Below are positions 54,166-63,927 of a stretch of 64,000 bases of DNA, piece by piece (within the stretch, counting starts at the first letter, position 1; every line of letters begins with the position of its first letter). The position numbers were made by a program, and so were the translations under genes. The notes below the pieces were generated by a model. It made no database searches, was not told the DNA's origin, and was given only the letters and a program-made list of their open reading frames with translations. The stretch comes from SVTX01 sp045132775 (GTDB lineage: Bacteria; Bacillota; Clostridia; Oscillospirales; CAG-272): the NCBI GenBank assembly GCA_045132775.1, contig JBGUSX010000075.1, forward strand, positions 35,761 to 99,760, written 5' to 3'.

Positions 54166-57100
54166 TTAATAAACGTAAATGATGATTCTGAAATAGTCTC
54201 TCGACTGTGTCTGAATGATAAATGTGTAGTATCCGCTCTCAAGCGCTCCGACCGTGACCGTCGCATCTTTTACGTAGCCTTCGGTGATGTCGGTCGAGCC
54301 GATCTTCATCTGTGCCACAGTCTTGATTCCGGATTCGTAATATACGCAATAGGGCTGACCGCCAACGTCAATCGTGAGCGTCAGCTCCTCACCTCTCTCT
54401 GCGTAGTAGGTTCCTTCTCTGTCGACCTGCGTTTCACCGATCAGGACCTTGGGCTCGCTTCCCGATACTACGCGGAGTCTGCATTCTGCGCTCGCCTTGT
54501 TTCCTGACGAGTCTGTAACCGTGTATGTCACTGCATAGTTTCCGCTGACCGAGATATCCTCGGCAAATTCAACGGAATAAGAAAGCTTTTCATCTCGGTC
54601 GGTCGCGGAAATATTTGCAAGCAGTATCTTTTCGACCTCTGCTCTGTCGCTTCCCGCCGTGACTGTGATCACGTTCTTTTGAATTGCAGCTATCGGAGCC
54701 TCGGTGTCCTTCGGGATTATCTGTGAGAACTGACGGATAATAACGTTGTCGTATTCATCGGTGACCGCAACGTAAGGAGAAGCGCCGCCGACCTCTTCAA
54801 GAGCGATCTCGAACCACTCGTCCTTCTTGACATCGACCTCTTTGCCGCCGTTGAAGACTACCTTTACGTCTCTCGTGGCAACAAGGTAGATCTTGTCGCC
54901 CGCCTTGAGAGTCAGACCCGACGGATCTGTGACCGCATTCTCCATATCCTTGTCTTGCGAGAAGAATACGTTGAGCGTGTCGGTCACGATCTCACTCACC
55001 TCAACCGTTATGCTCGATTCAATTCCGCTCATATCGGTAAAGTGATAGGTGTAGCTGCCGTTCTCTCTTATCTCTCTTGTGTAAACGTAGATCTCGTTTC
55101 CGTCCTTATCAAATGACTGCTCGCCGATATATCCGCCCTCGCGGAATACTGTGCGTTCTGTCGTTGCAAGGGTTATTGTAACTGTCTTTCCGTCCTTTGA
55201 GAGCTCTCTTGATATCTCCTTGACTGTGGGAGCCTCTCTGTCAATGTTGTCAACACCGTCGAGCGTGATGACCGCATCCCCGTAAGCCGACTTGACCTTG
55301 ATCGTAAATCCTTCGTGGTTGTCAGTGAATTTCACCGTGACCTGACGACCGAAGTGAGAGATCGTCACCTTCGAGCCGTCAAGCTTGCCGTCAACCACCT
55401 CTACCGAATTAACGACCTCGCTGAACGAGAGCGTTGCACTGACGTCCTTGTCCGTAGCCTCGAGCATCTTGTTTGCCGACCAGGTCGTAATTCCGTCCTG
55501 GCTCATCTCCCTCACCCTGATCTCGTAGATAGAGGTGTCAAGCTTTCCGCTTACCTTTTCTCCGTTGAAGGTAAAGGAATAATTGATAATGTAATCGTCG
55601 TTCTTGTTATATTCAACGTAAGGAATATCCTTGTAATCGCCTTCCGCATCGGTTTCTATCCTGATCTCCGTGTCTGCGGGGGTCGCAACGAAATCGGTCA
55701 CTCCCTCGGGCGCTATGATGTAGACCTTTACCGTTTTGTCATTCATCGGCACCTTGACAAGCGTCGGCTTCGGAGCATCTCCGATATCGGTAACGTCGAA
55801 TACTATAGACGTGTAGTTTCCGTTCTTTGCAACCACGAAGAAGGTGAATTTTGTGTTCTTTTCAACCGTGATCAGCCTGCCGTTGAGCGTTACACCGTCT
55901 ACCGTATCACTCATTCCGCTCGTGTAATCGGGAGCTTCCGTGTAGATTCCTTGCTTGATAAAGGTCTTATATGCACCGTTAAACTCTATCTCTGCCAAGA
56001 ATCTGTAACCGCTTCCCCATCCGAGCTTTGAGAGGAACGCAGATGCGTTGACTCTCTTGCCTGCGTACTTGAAGGTAGTTCCCTCGCCTTCGATTATTGA
56101 GTCCTCAATACCGGAGGGCTCGAGAATAAGCGAGAGCTTCATATCCTCGTAATATCCGCGATCCTCCTTAAACGCATTGATCTTTACAGAGGGTGCATCC
56201 GCCACGGTGATCTCTGCCAGCGGATCCATGACCTCACGGAGCTCAAAGTCAATACTGTAGCTGAGCGACTCAGGGATCCCGATCGGCTCCTCGTCTCCAA
56301 GCGAAGCAACTATCTCGCTCTTTGAGAAAATGTAGGAGGTTACACCCTCGGGTGTGAAGGTAAACGTCGGTGCTTTTCCCGTGTAAATATCAGTGAGCGT
56401 GAAGTTGTCGTCAACAAGCTTGATAACAACGTTTCCGTATCTGTAGACCGTGCCGTCGTCGTCAACGAGCACCTGGCTCGTGTCAACGTCGACCGTAATG
56501 TAAGGATCCGGCTTTACGATGTTGCTGACCTCAAGCGTTTTTGAGATCTCTGCGTTGTTTTCATCGAGGTACTTGTAGCTGAATCTGACCGATTCGTACA
56601 CGGTGATCTTCAGATCACTCGTTCCGTTGCCCTCGACCTCAATTATCTCCGCATCGGTGACGTCCACGTATAGCTTTTTGCCGTCCGTGCGTCTCAACGT
56701 GATCACAACAGGCTTGGATGTGTTTTCGGGATTTGAGATCGTGATCTCTGTTCCCACGTCGAAATTCTCGCTTGAGTATTCGCCCTCAATTACGTGCTCG
56801 ACTCCGTAAGCGTCGGTCACCGTTATCGAGTAGCTCTTGCCCGAGCCGTTGAGCACGCCCGTACGTATATCGTCAACACCGTCCGAGGTCACAAAAGGAA
56901 GATCAAGAACTATTCCCAATCCCGTCATGCTCTCTCTGACAATACTGTAATCAATGTATCTGAGATCAATCTCGCCGCCGACCTCGAATTCATCGCCAAG
57001 AATGTTTCTTCCCGTCACATTGAACGAGACCTTCATCAGTGAATTGAGATTTTCCTCATCCCAATCATTTTTATCCCACGTGAACGCAGGATGCTCTTCA

Positions 57101-60100
57101 TCCGCCATCGGATTTGCGAAATTCAGACTTAATTGATTATAACGTCTCTCCTCGCTGCCGTTCCAAGAGGGCTCATATACCTCACCGTGTGAAACTCCGA
57201 TAAAGCCTGCGGCATTCGGACCGGGGGATCTTACGTTCAACCCATCCGCCAGAACGTTACCGTCTGCGTCATAAATGGTTATCGAAGTGTTGTCCCAATC
57301 TATAAGCTCATAATTTATGAGCTTTGCCTCGGTCTCCGTCCAAACGTCAGGGGAGGTGTTCCAGATAACACTGCTCGTCTTGTGATTTCCTGCCCACGCT
57401 TTGTCCTGTCCTCTGAAAACTACGTGATTGGAATCTATCGCAAACAGGTTGTATTGGAGCTCGGGTATCGACTTTTCAACCACCACGTAATCTCCGCCGT
57501 TGCTCGACCTGAGGTTCTGGAAGCCTACAAGCTCCGCGCCGAAGTACACGGGCTCGTTGTATATCTCGATAAAGCTCATATCGTGGCCTATCACGAACGG
57601 ATCGTCCTGGTAAGAGCCGTAGTAGTCTATCGAGATAAGATCGTCGTAAGGATCGGAGGGGTCGTTAAGTCTCGATTTTGCACCGATCTGCGGCGCGAAT
57701 ACTACCATTCCGCCGTATTCGTCTATCGCAACGAATACCGCAGATGCCTGCGCTCCCTGTCCCGAATAAGGCGGGAAGCAGGACGTGTAGCTGTCCTCCG
57801 TAAGAGTTGCGGTGTCGCCTGCCACCAGGTTCTGTTTCAGAATGGTAAGGCTGTCAGTCAGACTGTTTTCCTCGGTCTGCTCTACCCACTCGCCGCTGAC
57901 CTCCATCGCGTAATTGGACCAGATCTCAACGTTTACGTTTCCGCTGCCGTTGAGCGAGAACGCCTCATCGATCTTCATCGTGATGTCGTGAGCGTTGACC
58001 TGTCCGTCACGCTGTGCCGCGTAGTAGGAAGGTGTGTAATCCTCAACTATCACGTTGAATTCGGGAATATACCGAGTTACGATTATCGTGAACTGCTTGA
58101 CGGGGGAAATATATCCGTTTGCCATCTTGACCTGATAGCATATTGTGTTTACTCCCTCGACAAGATAGATGTCGCCGAGTCCGTCCAAGCCCTTCGGAAT
58201 TGTCTCCTCGGTGTAAATACTTTCAACTCCCGAGGTGACTACGAGGCAAGGATGGTCGGAATTCTCATATCTCGCGAATCCGAGCGTCGAAAGCTCTTCC
58301 TCGGTAGGAGCCGAAAGACTGTTCCAATATCTGAAGCCCTCGACCGCTCCAACCGTGTATCCGTCATAATCTTCGCTTGTTTCATCGGCTCCGAGTGTGA
58401 ACGAGAAGCCCGTAACACCGCCCGAGTAGACTGCGAATACGTTATTTCTGCTGACCTCGCGTCCGGGCTGGACCGCGATTCCGAACGAGTCAACGAGTCC
58501 CTCCGTATTCATCGGACGGTACGCACCGTCCTCATATCTTAAATCGTAGGAATAGCTTATAACTCCGTGATTTTGAGGAATTCCCGCGTCGTAAACTATG
58601 TTGAGAGACTCCGCCGTGTCCTCGCTTCCGCTGCGGCTCACGACCGTAACGCGAATTCTGTACACACCTGTCTCAAACCAGGAGCCGTCCTCCTTGTACG
58701 CAGGGATCGCGAAATACTGCTCCTCACTCTGCGCAAGACCCGCCTGCGTGTAGATCAGCTCGTCGGTCGTTTTCTTGTCGCTTCTGAGGAGCTCGATCTT
58801 GGAGTTTTCAAAATCTATATCAAGAAGTCCCCAATCGTCCATCTTGATGTTCTTGATGTCAAAGTAGAACGTAACACCGCTCATTCCGTTGACTCCGCGA
58901 AGGCTCGAGCCAAAGAAGAGTGACTTCTCTCCCTTGTCTCCGTCGGCTGAAACGACCTCGCCGTCACGGGTCGTGACCTTTCCGAAGTTCGTCGCGTTAA
59001 CATTCGAGATCTCTCCGTCCTGCGAAGCAAATCTCACTGTAACAAAGTTCTGATCCGCCACGTAGGAGCCGTCTGCCACAGTCTCGTCAACGTATCCGAT
59101 AGCGGGTGTCAGATCGGAATATGCGTTTTCAAAGCTTATCTTTACGTTTCCGTAGTATTTTTTGAGTGCCTCAAGCGTCACCGTCTCGCCGTCGACCTCT
59201 TCCACAGATGTGTAGAGTGCACCGGACATTGCAACCTTGTACCACTTGGTTCCGGTCTCGCTATCAAGATCGAAGAGATCTATCTCTTCACCGCTCTGGA
59301 CTACCGTAACATACATCCAGCTGTCTTTAGGGTTGAGAGGACTTACCGTCACTCTCGTGTAGCCAACCTTGCCCGATGCAGTCTTGTCGGGACCCTTTAC
59401 CGTTATCTCGGGATGAGTCGAGGGAGAGGAAACGTCGCTTACAACCTCGTAAGAGGTCGTCGGCTTCTCAATGCTGACCTTTTCGTTCCTTTGAATAATA
59501 ATGCTCTCATTTCCTCTGTCGTCGCGGCACTTTACGTAAAGCATCATATCGTAGGACGCGCTCGCGGTTCCTTCAAACTGCTTCGTTATCGTTGCCGTGA
59601 CCTTCTGGGCTGCATCTATTATCGCGCTTTCCCATTTGCCGTCGTCATACGCAAGCCCTGCCTCTACCCACTGGTAGCTGACCGACTCGACCGCGTTGTA
59701 ATCGGTAGCCTCTACCTTAACGGTAGTTATCGCCGAATCCGAGGTAAATACCGTCGAAGAGCTTGTAAATTTGATCTCGGGTATCTGTCTGTCTATTCTG
59801 TATTCGATATCAAGTCCCGTATGCGTGTTGTTTCCAACCGTATCCGAAACGTCAGTGTAAACTGTAAATCCCTTGACCAGCAGATTTGCTTTCTCGGGGA
59901 TCAGAAGATGAACGTAAACCTTGTTCCAATCGTCAGTAGTCATTCCCACCGCTCTGTCACCAAGCTTTATCTTGCCGTCGGGGACGAGATCGGCAGTTCC
60001 CGAATATCCTTCTACCGTCTGCGGCGCGCCCGCATTGGTATCAACAATGTATCTTATCGGCGTTTTCTCGTTGACGTCGCCCGAAAGATAGAAGTAAGCG

Positions 60101-62058
60101 TTCTGTTCAAGAACTCCCGATTGCAGCGTCGAATCTATCTCCTTATCCTTGATCGAGATCTCAATGTCAAGCTTGTAATATCCTCCCTCGGCATTCGGTT
60201 CCTCAAGTGAGAGCGACTTTGCCTGAACCACGGGAGGCTCAAGGTCGATATACAAGGATCTGTCGGGTCCGGGGATGTTCTCTGTAAACGGATGACTCTC
60301 GTCAACCTCACATTCGACCTCAAGGATCTCGAAATGCGCCTTTGCGCCGTCCTGGAATATCGGAGTCATCTCTCTTGTAAGCACAAAAGACTCAAAGTCT
60401 ATGTACATGAACTCATCAAGTCCGATCGAGTACCTTCCGGTACCTGTCTGTGAAAGCCAAATGAATTCTCCGCTCACGTCCTTTATGCTCGTCTTGACTC
60501 TGAAGGTCGCAACCTCCTCGTCGGAGAGAACTTTGTTAAGGAAAAGTCTCGGAGCGATCTCGTCGCCAGGACCGAAGAAGTAGTCAGCTCTTGAGATATC
60601 CTCCATAAAGCCGTCCGCCTGTGACATATCCCTGCCCAGAAGGATCTTTTCATTTATCAGCTCTATCTTGCGGACAAAGGTTTCCTCATTTTTTATTTCC
60701 TTTTGATTTATAGGCCAGTTTACTACCGATTCAAGATTGATGGGATTTCCCGCAAGATCACATATCGCCGTGGTGTTGTAGGTCTCATACACCGTTACCT
60801 TGTTTTTGGAATCCCATTTCCCGAGAGTTTCATTTCTTACGCGGTAATCTTTGGTCTGATTTGCGATCATCATCATCTTTCCAAAGGTTATCGGGTAGTC
60901 TCTCTTGGGTACGTTAACGCCCGAGATGTCCATCACCTTATAGTCAAGCCCCGCGAAGACTCCAAGATCTCCCTTGAATACTATATCGTTCGAATAATCG
61001 GCTGTACCAAGATCTCTGCCCGGCCTGTGTCTGTAGTCTATCCCCGCAACGTGAGCTCTTACCGTCTGTGTGTATTCGGTGCCCACGACCTGAAGATCGA
61101 CCTCGATCCAGATGTCGTTCAGATCCTCCTTCGCCATATCCGACGACCATCTTACACCCTCGTTGGTCTTAAGCTTGACAACGATCTGATCTCCCTCTTG
61201 ACTTACGTCAATACCCTGTATCGAGGGGGAGGTGTTATCTATGAATGCAATGTTTATTCCGCTGAGGAGCGAGCCGTATTTCTCCACTTGGAATTTCACC
61301 GTAGGATAATCTGAGTATTTGTCCTCATTGTAATAGTCCATCAGATTGATCTCCGCGTTGATCCTTCCTGCGCCGTTCGGATTAAAGACGTAGAGCGGCG
61401 TCGCATAGGCGGAATCGTAGCCCATAAAAGTAATGCTCGTTCCGGGGTCTCCCGTGGCAGTGATGCGCAAATTAGCTTGCTCAGGATTCGCCTTGGATGC
61501 ATTGGTTATCGTCTCCATGTCCTCCAGGTTGATATATCCAAGGTCAATATTGAGCCTGCCTCCGAGTGTGAGTGTCGGCGTAATTATGTTTTTATATATT
61601 CCGTACTCACCGTTACGGCGCTTTACCGCAGTCGTAATGTATTTATTGTCTATCCAGCTTCCATTAACTCCCCCCACCCAGCTGTAATTTGACAAGCCGA
61701 TGACAGGGCCTACCGAAGCAGTAAAGTCTCTCCAATATCCCGAATGAGGATCGGTTGCACTCTTGTAGTCGCCGATGTAATTCCATCTGGTAAGCATTTC
61801 ATACACGCGATTGTTGTAAACGATACCGTTGTTTATCGTCATATCGACTTGATTGGGATTTTCCTCGGCTATCGGTATTTGCCACTTACCGTTATCGGTA
61901 TCGGGAAGCACGTCATTCTGTGTCTTCAGTCCGTTGCTTGAAGGACCGATCAGATCCGCCCCCGCTCCCGCGACCGCGAGCGATGCCGTCTGGACCGCCA
62001 TCAGCAGTACGAGTGAGATACTCAATATCTTGCCTGCTATGTTGAATTTTCTCTTCAT
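54166..62058 (-). CDS. Giant secreted protein (2630 residues) of repeated Ig-like/beta modules
   Basis: It has a signal peptide (about 1-32, SLAVAGA end) and then a very long beta-rich chain. Recurring phrases (DLEPPVVQAKSLSLEEP, VEATDYNAVESVSYQWVEAG, VTVSPLNPKDSWMYVTV, VEVSEIVTD) mark many Ig-like or cadherin-like units of 80-120 residues. A clear HYR/DUF5011-like unit lies at about 2450-2530 (DTEAPIAAIQKNVITV, YAVTYTVTDSSGNKA). It ends in an odd C-terminus (FRIIIYVY) with no stalk, membrane helix or LPXTG. It may therefore be released or held by one of the two anchored giants downstream. GGAGGAAACAAT precedes the ATG. First of the three giants. The catalytic or binding role is unknown. Confidence 0.78.
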   Translation of the reverse strand: MKRKFNIAGKILSISLVLLMAVQTASLAVAGAGADLIGPSSNGLKTQNDVLPDTDNGKWQIPIAEENPNQVDMTINNGIVYNNRVYEMLTRWNYIGDYKSATDPHSGYWRDFTASVGPVIGLSNYSWVGGVNGSWIDNKYITTAVKRRNGEYGIYKNIITPTLTLGGRLNIDLGYINLEDMETITNASKANPEQANLRITATGDPGTSITFMGYDSAYATPLYVFNPNGAGRINAEINLMDYYNEDKYSDYPTVKFQVEKYGSLLSGINIAFIDNTSPSIQGIDVSQEGDQIVVKLKTNEGVRWSSDMAKEDLNDIWIEVDLQVVGTEYTQTVRAHVAGIDYRHRPGRDLGTADYSNDIVFKGDLGVFAGLDYKVMDISGVNVPKRDYPITFGKMMMIANQTKDYRVRNETLGKWDSKNKVTVYETYNTTAICDLAGNPINLESVVNWPINQKEIKNEETFVRKIELINEKILLGRDMSQADGFMEDISRADYFFGPGDEIAPRLFLNKVLSDEEVATFRVKTSIKDVSGEFIWLSQTGTGRYSIGLDEFMYIDFESFVLTREMTPIFQDGAKAHFEILEVECEVDESHPFTENIPGPDRSLYIDLEPPVVQAKSLSLEEPNAEGGYYKLDIEISIKDKEIDSTLQSGVLEQNAYFYLSGDVNEKTPIRYIVDTNAGAPQTVEGYSGTADLVPDGKIKLGDRAVGMTTDDWNKVYVHLLIPEKANLLVKGFTVYTDVSDTVGNNTHTGLDIEYRIDRQIPEIKFTSSSTVFTSDSAITTVKVEATDYNAVESVSYQWVEAGLAYDDGKWESAIIDAAQKVTATITKQFEGTASASYDMMLYVKCRDDRGNESIIIQRNEKVSIEKPTTSYEVVSDVSSPSTHPEITVKGPDKTASGKVGYTRVTVSPLNPKDSWMYVTVVQSGEEIDLFDLDSETGTKWYKVAMSGALYTSVEEVDGETVTLEALKKYYGNVKISFENAYSDLTPAIGYVDETVADGSYVADQNFVTVRFASQDGEISNVNATNFGKVTTRDGEVVSADGDKGEKSLFFGSSLRGVNGMSGVTFYFDIKNIKMDDWGLLDIDFENSKIELLRSDKKTTDELIYTQAGLAQSEEQYFAIPAYKEDGSWFETGVYRIRVTVVSRSGSEDTAESLNIVYDAGIPQNHGVISYSYDLRYEDGAYRPMNTEGLVDSFGIAVQPGREVSRNNVFAVYSGGVTGFSFTLGADETSEDYDGYTVGAVEGFRYWNSLSAPTEEELSTLGFARYENSDHPCLVVTSGVESIYTEETIPKGLDGLGDIYLVEGVNTICYQVKMANGYISPVKQFTIIVTRYIPEFNVIVEDYTPSYYAAQRDGQVNAHDITMKIDEAFSLNGSGNVNVEIWSNYAMEVSGEWVEQTEENSLTDSLTILKQNLVAGDTATLTEDSYTSCFPPYSGQGAQASAVFVAIDEYGGMVVFAPQIGAKSRLNDPSDPYDDLISIDYYGSYQDDPFVIGHDMSFIEIYNEPVYFGAELVGFQNLRSSNGGDYVVVEKSIPELQYNLFAIDSNHVVFRGQDKAWAGNHKTSSVIWNTSPDVWTETEAKLINYELIDWDNTSITIYDADGNVLADGLNVRSPGPNAAGFIGVSHGEVYEPSWNGSEERRYNQLSLNFANPMADEEHPAFTWDKNDWDEENLNSLMKVSFNVTGRNILGDEFEVGGEIDLRYIDYSIVRESMTGLGIVLDLPFVTSDGVDDIRTGVLNGSGKSYSITVTDAYGVEHVIEGEYSSENFDVGTEITISNPENTSKPVVITLRRTDGKKLYVDVTDAEIIEVEGNGTSDLKITVYESVRFSYKYLDENNAEISKTLEVSNIVKPDPYITVDVDTSQVLVDDDGTVYRYGNVVIKLVDDNFTLTDIYTGKAPTFTFTPEGVTSYIFSKSEIVASLGDEEPIGIPESLSYSIDFELREVMDPLAEITVADAPSVKINAFKEDRGYYEDMKLSLILEPSGIEDSIIEGEGTTFKYAGKRVNASAFLSKLGWGSGYRFLAEIEFNGAYKTFIKQGIYTEAPDYTSGMSDTVDGVTLNGRLITVEKNTKFTFFVVAKNGNYTSIVFDVTDIGDAPKPTLVKVPMNDKTVKVYIIAPEGVTDFVATPADTEIRIETDAEGDYKDIPYVEYNKNDDYIINYSFTFNGEKVSGKLDTSIYEIRVREMSQDGITTWSANKMLEATDKDVSATLSFSEVVNSVEVVDGKLDGSKVTISHFGRQVTVKFTDNHEGFTIKVKSAYGDAVITLDGVDNIDREAPTVKEISRELSKDGKTVTITLATTERTVFREGGYIGEQSFDKDGNEIYVYTREIRENGSYTYHFTDMSGIESSITVEVSEIVTDTLNVFFSQDKDMENAVTDPSGLTLKAGDKIYLVATRDVKVVFNGGKEVDVKKDEWFEIALEEVGGASPYVAVTDEYDNVIIRQFSQIIPKDTEAPIAAIQKNVITVTAGSDRAEVEKILLANISATDRDEKLSYSVEFAEDISVSGNYAVTYTVTDSSGNKASAECRLRVVSGSEPKVLIGETQVDREGTYYAERGEELTLTIDVGGQPYCVYYESGIKTVAQMKIGSTDITEGYVKDATVTVGALESGYYTFIIQTQSRDYFRIIIYVY

Positions 62059-62132
62059 ATTGTTTCCTCCAAGCCTATAAGTTTCTTCGTTGCGTTTATC
62101 GTATATCTTCTGCTTTCATTTATTTTATTCAT
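62055..62132 (-). CDS. 25-codon ORF overlapping both neighbours by ATGA
   Basis: ATG...TGA of 25 sense codons (start MNKINESRRYTINATKK, end GLEETI). Its ATG lies in the stop of the 105-residue gene (GCATGA), and its TGA lies in the ATG of the giant gene (ATATGA). AGGAGG sits eight bases upstream inside the previous gene. The peptide is basic and unlike anything I know. Overlaps at both ends suggest a translational coupler, but chance cannot be excluded in a 73-base gap, and the giant gene has its own GGAGG site. Confidence 0.45.
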   Translation of the reverse strand: MNKINESRRYTINATKKLIGLEETI

Positions 62133-62446
62133 GCCTCTTTCCTCCTGTTCTCGCGGCAGGAGCAGATGCCTATCATCTCTTCCCCGTGAAGATAATGCGG
62201 ACAGTCTGCGCAGCAGCCTTCTTTAAATTGGCTTGATCCGTAGGCGCAGAGCTCCTGCATCTTGGTCACGAAGGGATAGCCCTCCTTCGTGTAAAGCGGT
62301 TTTTCTCGGAAATCGGGATATATCGGCACGGGGTAGCAATTCTCGTTTTCTCTCTCAAATTCCTCGTAATATCCGTACCGCACCTCAAAAGTGTTATCAA
62401 AGACCGTAAAGATCCTGTACAGCGCTCCCTCGGGCATTCTTTTCAT
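62129..62446 (-). CDS. Small Cys-rich protein of unknown function
   Basis: A 105-residue soluble protein with no signal peptide. The front half is acidic/aromatic (FEVRYGYYEEFERENE), then PVPIYPDF, PLYTKEGYPFVTKM. A Cys-rich end (CAYG, GCCADCPHY, GICSCRENRR) has seven Cys after residue 65 that could bind a metal. I have seen this shape of small protein in Clostridia but can give no function. AAGGAG lies eleven bases before the ATG. It is the first gene before the giant surface genes and probably part of that unit. Confidence 0.65.
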   Translation of the reverse strand: MKRMPEGALYRIFTVFDNTFEVRYGYYEEFERENENCYPVPIYPDFREKPLYTKEGYPFVTKMQELCAYGSSQFKEGCCADCPHYLHGEEMIGICSCRENRRKEA

Positions 62447-62473
62447 GTCGGCATATCTCCTTCCCGGGATAAT

Positions 62474-62516
62474 AAAAAAATCCCGCGTACTACATTAAAT
62501 AGTATACAGGATTTTT
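62474..62516 (-). terminator. Possible terminator after the LuxR-type gene
   Basis: On the minus strand AAAAATCC ... GGGATTTTTTT with an inner GTA-rich pairing. It overlaps a TATACT that could be the -10 box of the surface operon (poor -35), so one of the two readings may be wrong. Confidence 0.45.
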
Positions 62517-62559
62517 CCAAAAATTACTACCTCCAAACGAGGCGGTTTTCGTACATTTT

Positions 62560-62589
62560 TTGCACGTGTGCAATTTGCTCTTATGCAAA
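62560..62589 (-). promoter_or_regulatory. Tandem inverted repeats upstream of the surface operon
   Basis: TTGCAC-GT-GTGCAA (perfect 6-bp arms) is followed at once by TTTGC-TCTTAT-GCAAA (5-bp arms). They lie between the LuxR-type regulator gene and the surface operon, about 55-85 bases upstream of the possible -10 box. These are candidate operator sites for that regulator; this is inference. Confidence 0.45.
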
Positions 62590-62628
62590 TATTTTTGTCT
62601 GTTTTTTTAAAAAAACGGTCAGATTGCG

Positions 62629-63855
62629 TCAAAGTATACTCGCAAACTCGCTTCTGTCGTTTATTCCGGTTTTTTGAATAACGTTGAATATCGTCTGCTT
62701 GACCGTCGATTCGGATATATAAAGCCTTGCGGCGATCTCCCTTACGGTAAATCCGAATGCCGACAGCTTTGCCACCTCGCGCTCTCTGAGAGTCAGGTTA
62801 GCCGCGACCGTTCGATTTCTTACGATACCGCTTATCTTGGACCAATTCACAACGTATTTTTTATACATTTCCTTGATTATCGCGGCTGCATCGGGATCCA
62901 CGAGCTCAACTCTGTCAAGGATGACCCTGTCAAGCGTGCGCACGTATTCCATAAAAATAGCGTACAGCTTGTCGGGGAGTGCCAGCGCGATCGCCTTGTC
63001 AATGTGTTCTATCGCGTGCTTGTCGTCACCGCTGTTGTGGTAAGCCTCGGCGCATGAAAGGCGCAGATATATCTCGGGAATCACCGTCCTATCGTGCTGA
63101 GCCTGAGTTATCAGAAGCTCTATAGTATTCGGGAGCATACGCATAAGCGCGAGACCCTTAACACCTTCAAGCTCAAGCTGCTTTGAAGCGACGGCATAAG
63201 CCGCAATAGTCAGATATTTTATGTAATAGACCTTTGTGGCAGGATGTGCGTCCGCGGGCAGAATATCAAAGCAACCTCTTGTAAACCACTCGGGAAAATC
63301 TCTTATCTCGCGCACCTCAACGTCTGCGGCGGCAGTGGCAAGAGAAACGATATCTCTGTCCGAGTCATTCTTGCAGGTCATCTCAAAAATGTGCTTTTTC
63401 GCCTCGTTCCACATCTCTATGTCGCCTCGCCATACGGCACACGCCGCAAGCAGAAGTCCGCCGCCGAGCACCGCATACGGACCCGAATGGCTTTCAAGAA
63501 AAAGCTTCGCATTATCGTAAACCGCCTCTGCATCTCCGCGCAGATAAGAAATATAGGATGCAAAGAGTGCCTGAGCCTCCCTGTTGTCGCGTAGCTCCTC
63601 TATCACCTTGTCGGCAGTTCCGGGAGTATTGTACAGATCGGTCATATGAAGACACGGACTCCTTCTCGGCATCGGCATATTAAGCCCCTTCTCTCCTTTT
63701 GAAGCATCCGCGCGAGAAGGCATTTTCGCGTCGTCCGGGATCATCCAGGTCCTCTCCCAAAGAGCCGCCCCCTTGATATCTCCCGATTTGCAAAGCATCT
63801 GCACCCTCCTTGTCGACACTCCCCACTTCTCTGCCGCCTGTTTTACCGTAAGCAT
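62629..63855 (-). CDS. LuxR-type transcriptional regulator with N-terminal MerR-like helix-turn-helix
   Basis: This 408-residue protein has an N-terminal excisionase/MerR-like helix-turn-helix (about 1-45; TVKQAAEKWGVSTRRVQML, WMIPDDA). A helical middle (about 85-330), probably TPR-like, carries no receiver or PAS domain. The C-terminal LuxR helix-turn-helix (about 345-405) shows LTLREREVAKLSAFGFTVREIAARL and SESTVKQTIFNVIQKTG. Two DNA-binding ends on one chain are unusual but known in Clostridia regulators. It precedes the surface-protein operon on the same strand, and inverted repeats lie between them, so it may control that operon. The ATG has only a weak AGG nearby. Confidence 0.82.
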   Translation of the reverse strand: MLTVKQAAEKWGVSTRRVQMLCKSGDIKGAALWERTWMIPDDAKMPSRADASKGEKGLNMPMPRRSPCLHMTDLYNTPGTADKVIEELRDNREAQALFASYISYLRGDAEAVYDNAKLFLESHSGPYAVLGGGLLLAACAVWRGDIEMWNEAKKHIFEMTCKNDSDRDIVSLATAAADVEVREIRDFPEWFTRGCFDILPADAHPATKVYYIKYLTIAAYAVASKQLELEGVKGLALMRMLPNTIELLITQAQHDRTVIPEIYLRLSCAEAYHNSGDDKHAIEHIDKAIALALPDKLYAIFMEYVRTLDRVILDRVELVDPDAAAIIKEMYKKYVVNWSKISGIVRNRTVAANLTLREREVAKLSAFGFTVREIAARLYISESTVKQTIFNVIQKTGINDRSEFASIL

Positions 63856-63869
63856 AATAACCTGGTATA

Positions 63870-63898
63870 ATTAAATCATCCCCCAGCCGAAGATTCAA
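63870..63898 (-). promoter_or_regulatory. Possible promoter of the LuxR-type gene
   Basis: On the minus strand TTGAAT, 17-base spacer, TTTAAT. The leader would be under ten bases, so the transcript would start almost at the ATG. Confidence 0.4.
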
Positions 63899-63927
63899 TT
63901 ACACAATCCTTTCTAAGAAGTAATGTT

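Noticed and set aside
42763..61314. Many open frames of 100-390 codons opposite the giant surface genes
   Set aside because: Antisense shadows favoured by the codon bias of the giants; rich in Arg/Val/Ser with no starts, promoters or domains.
41266..62058. LPXTG sortase substrates
   Set aside because: None of the three giant proteins has an LPXTG-like motif before a membrane helix, and no sortase gene is in the window.
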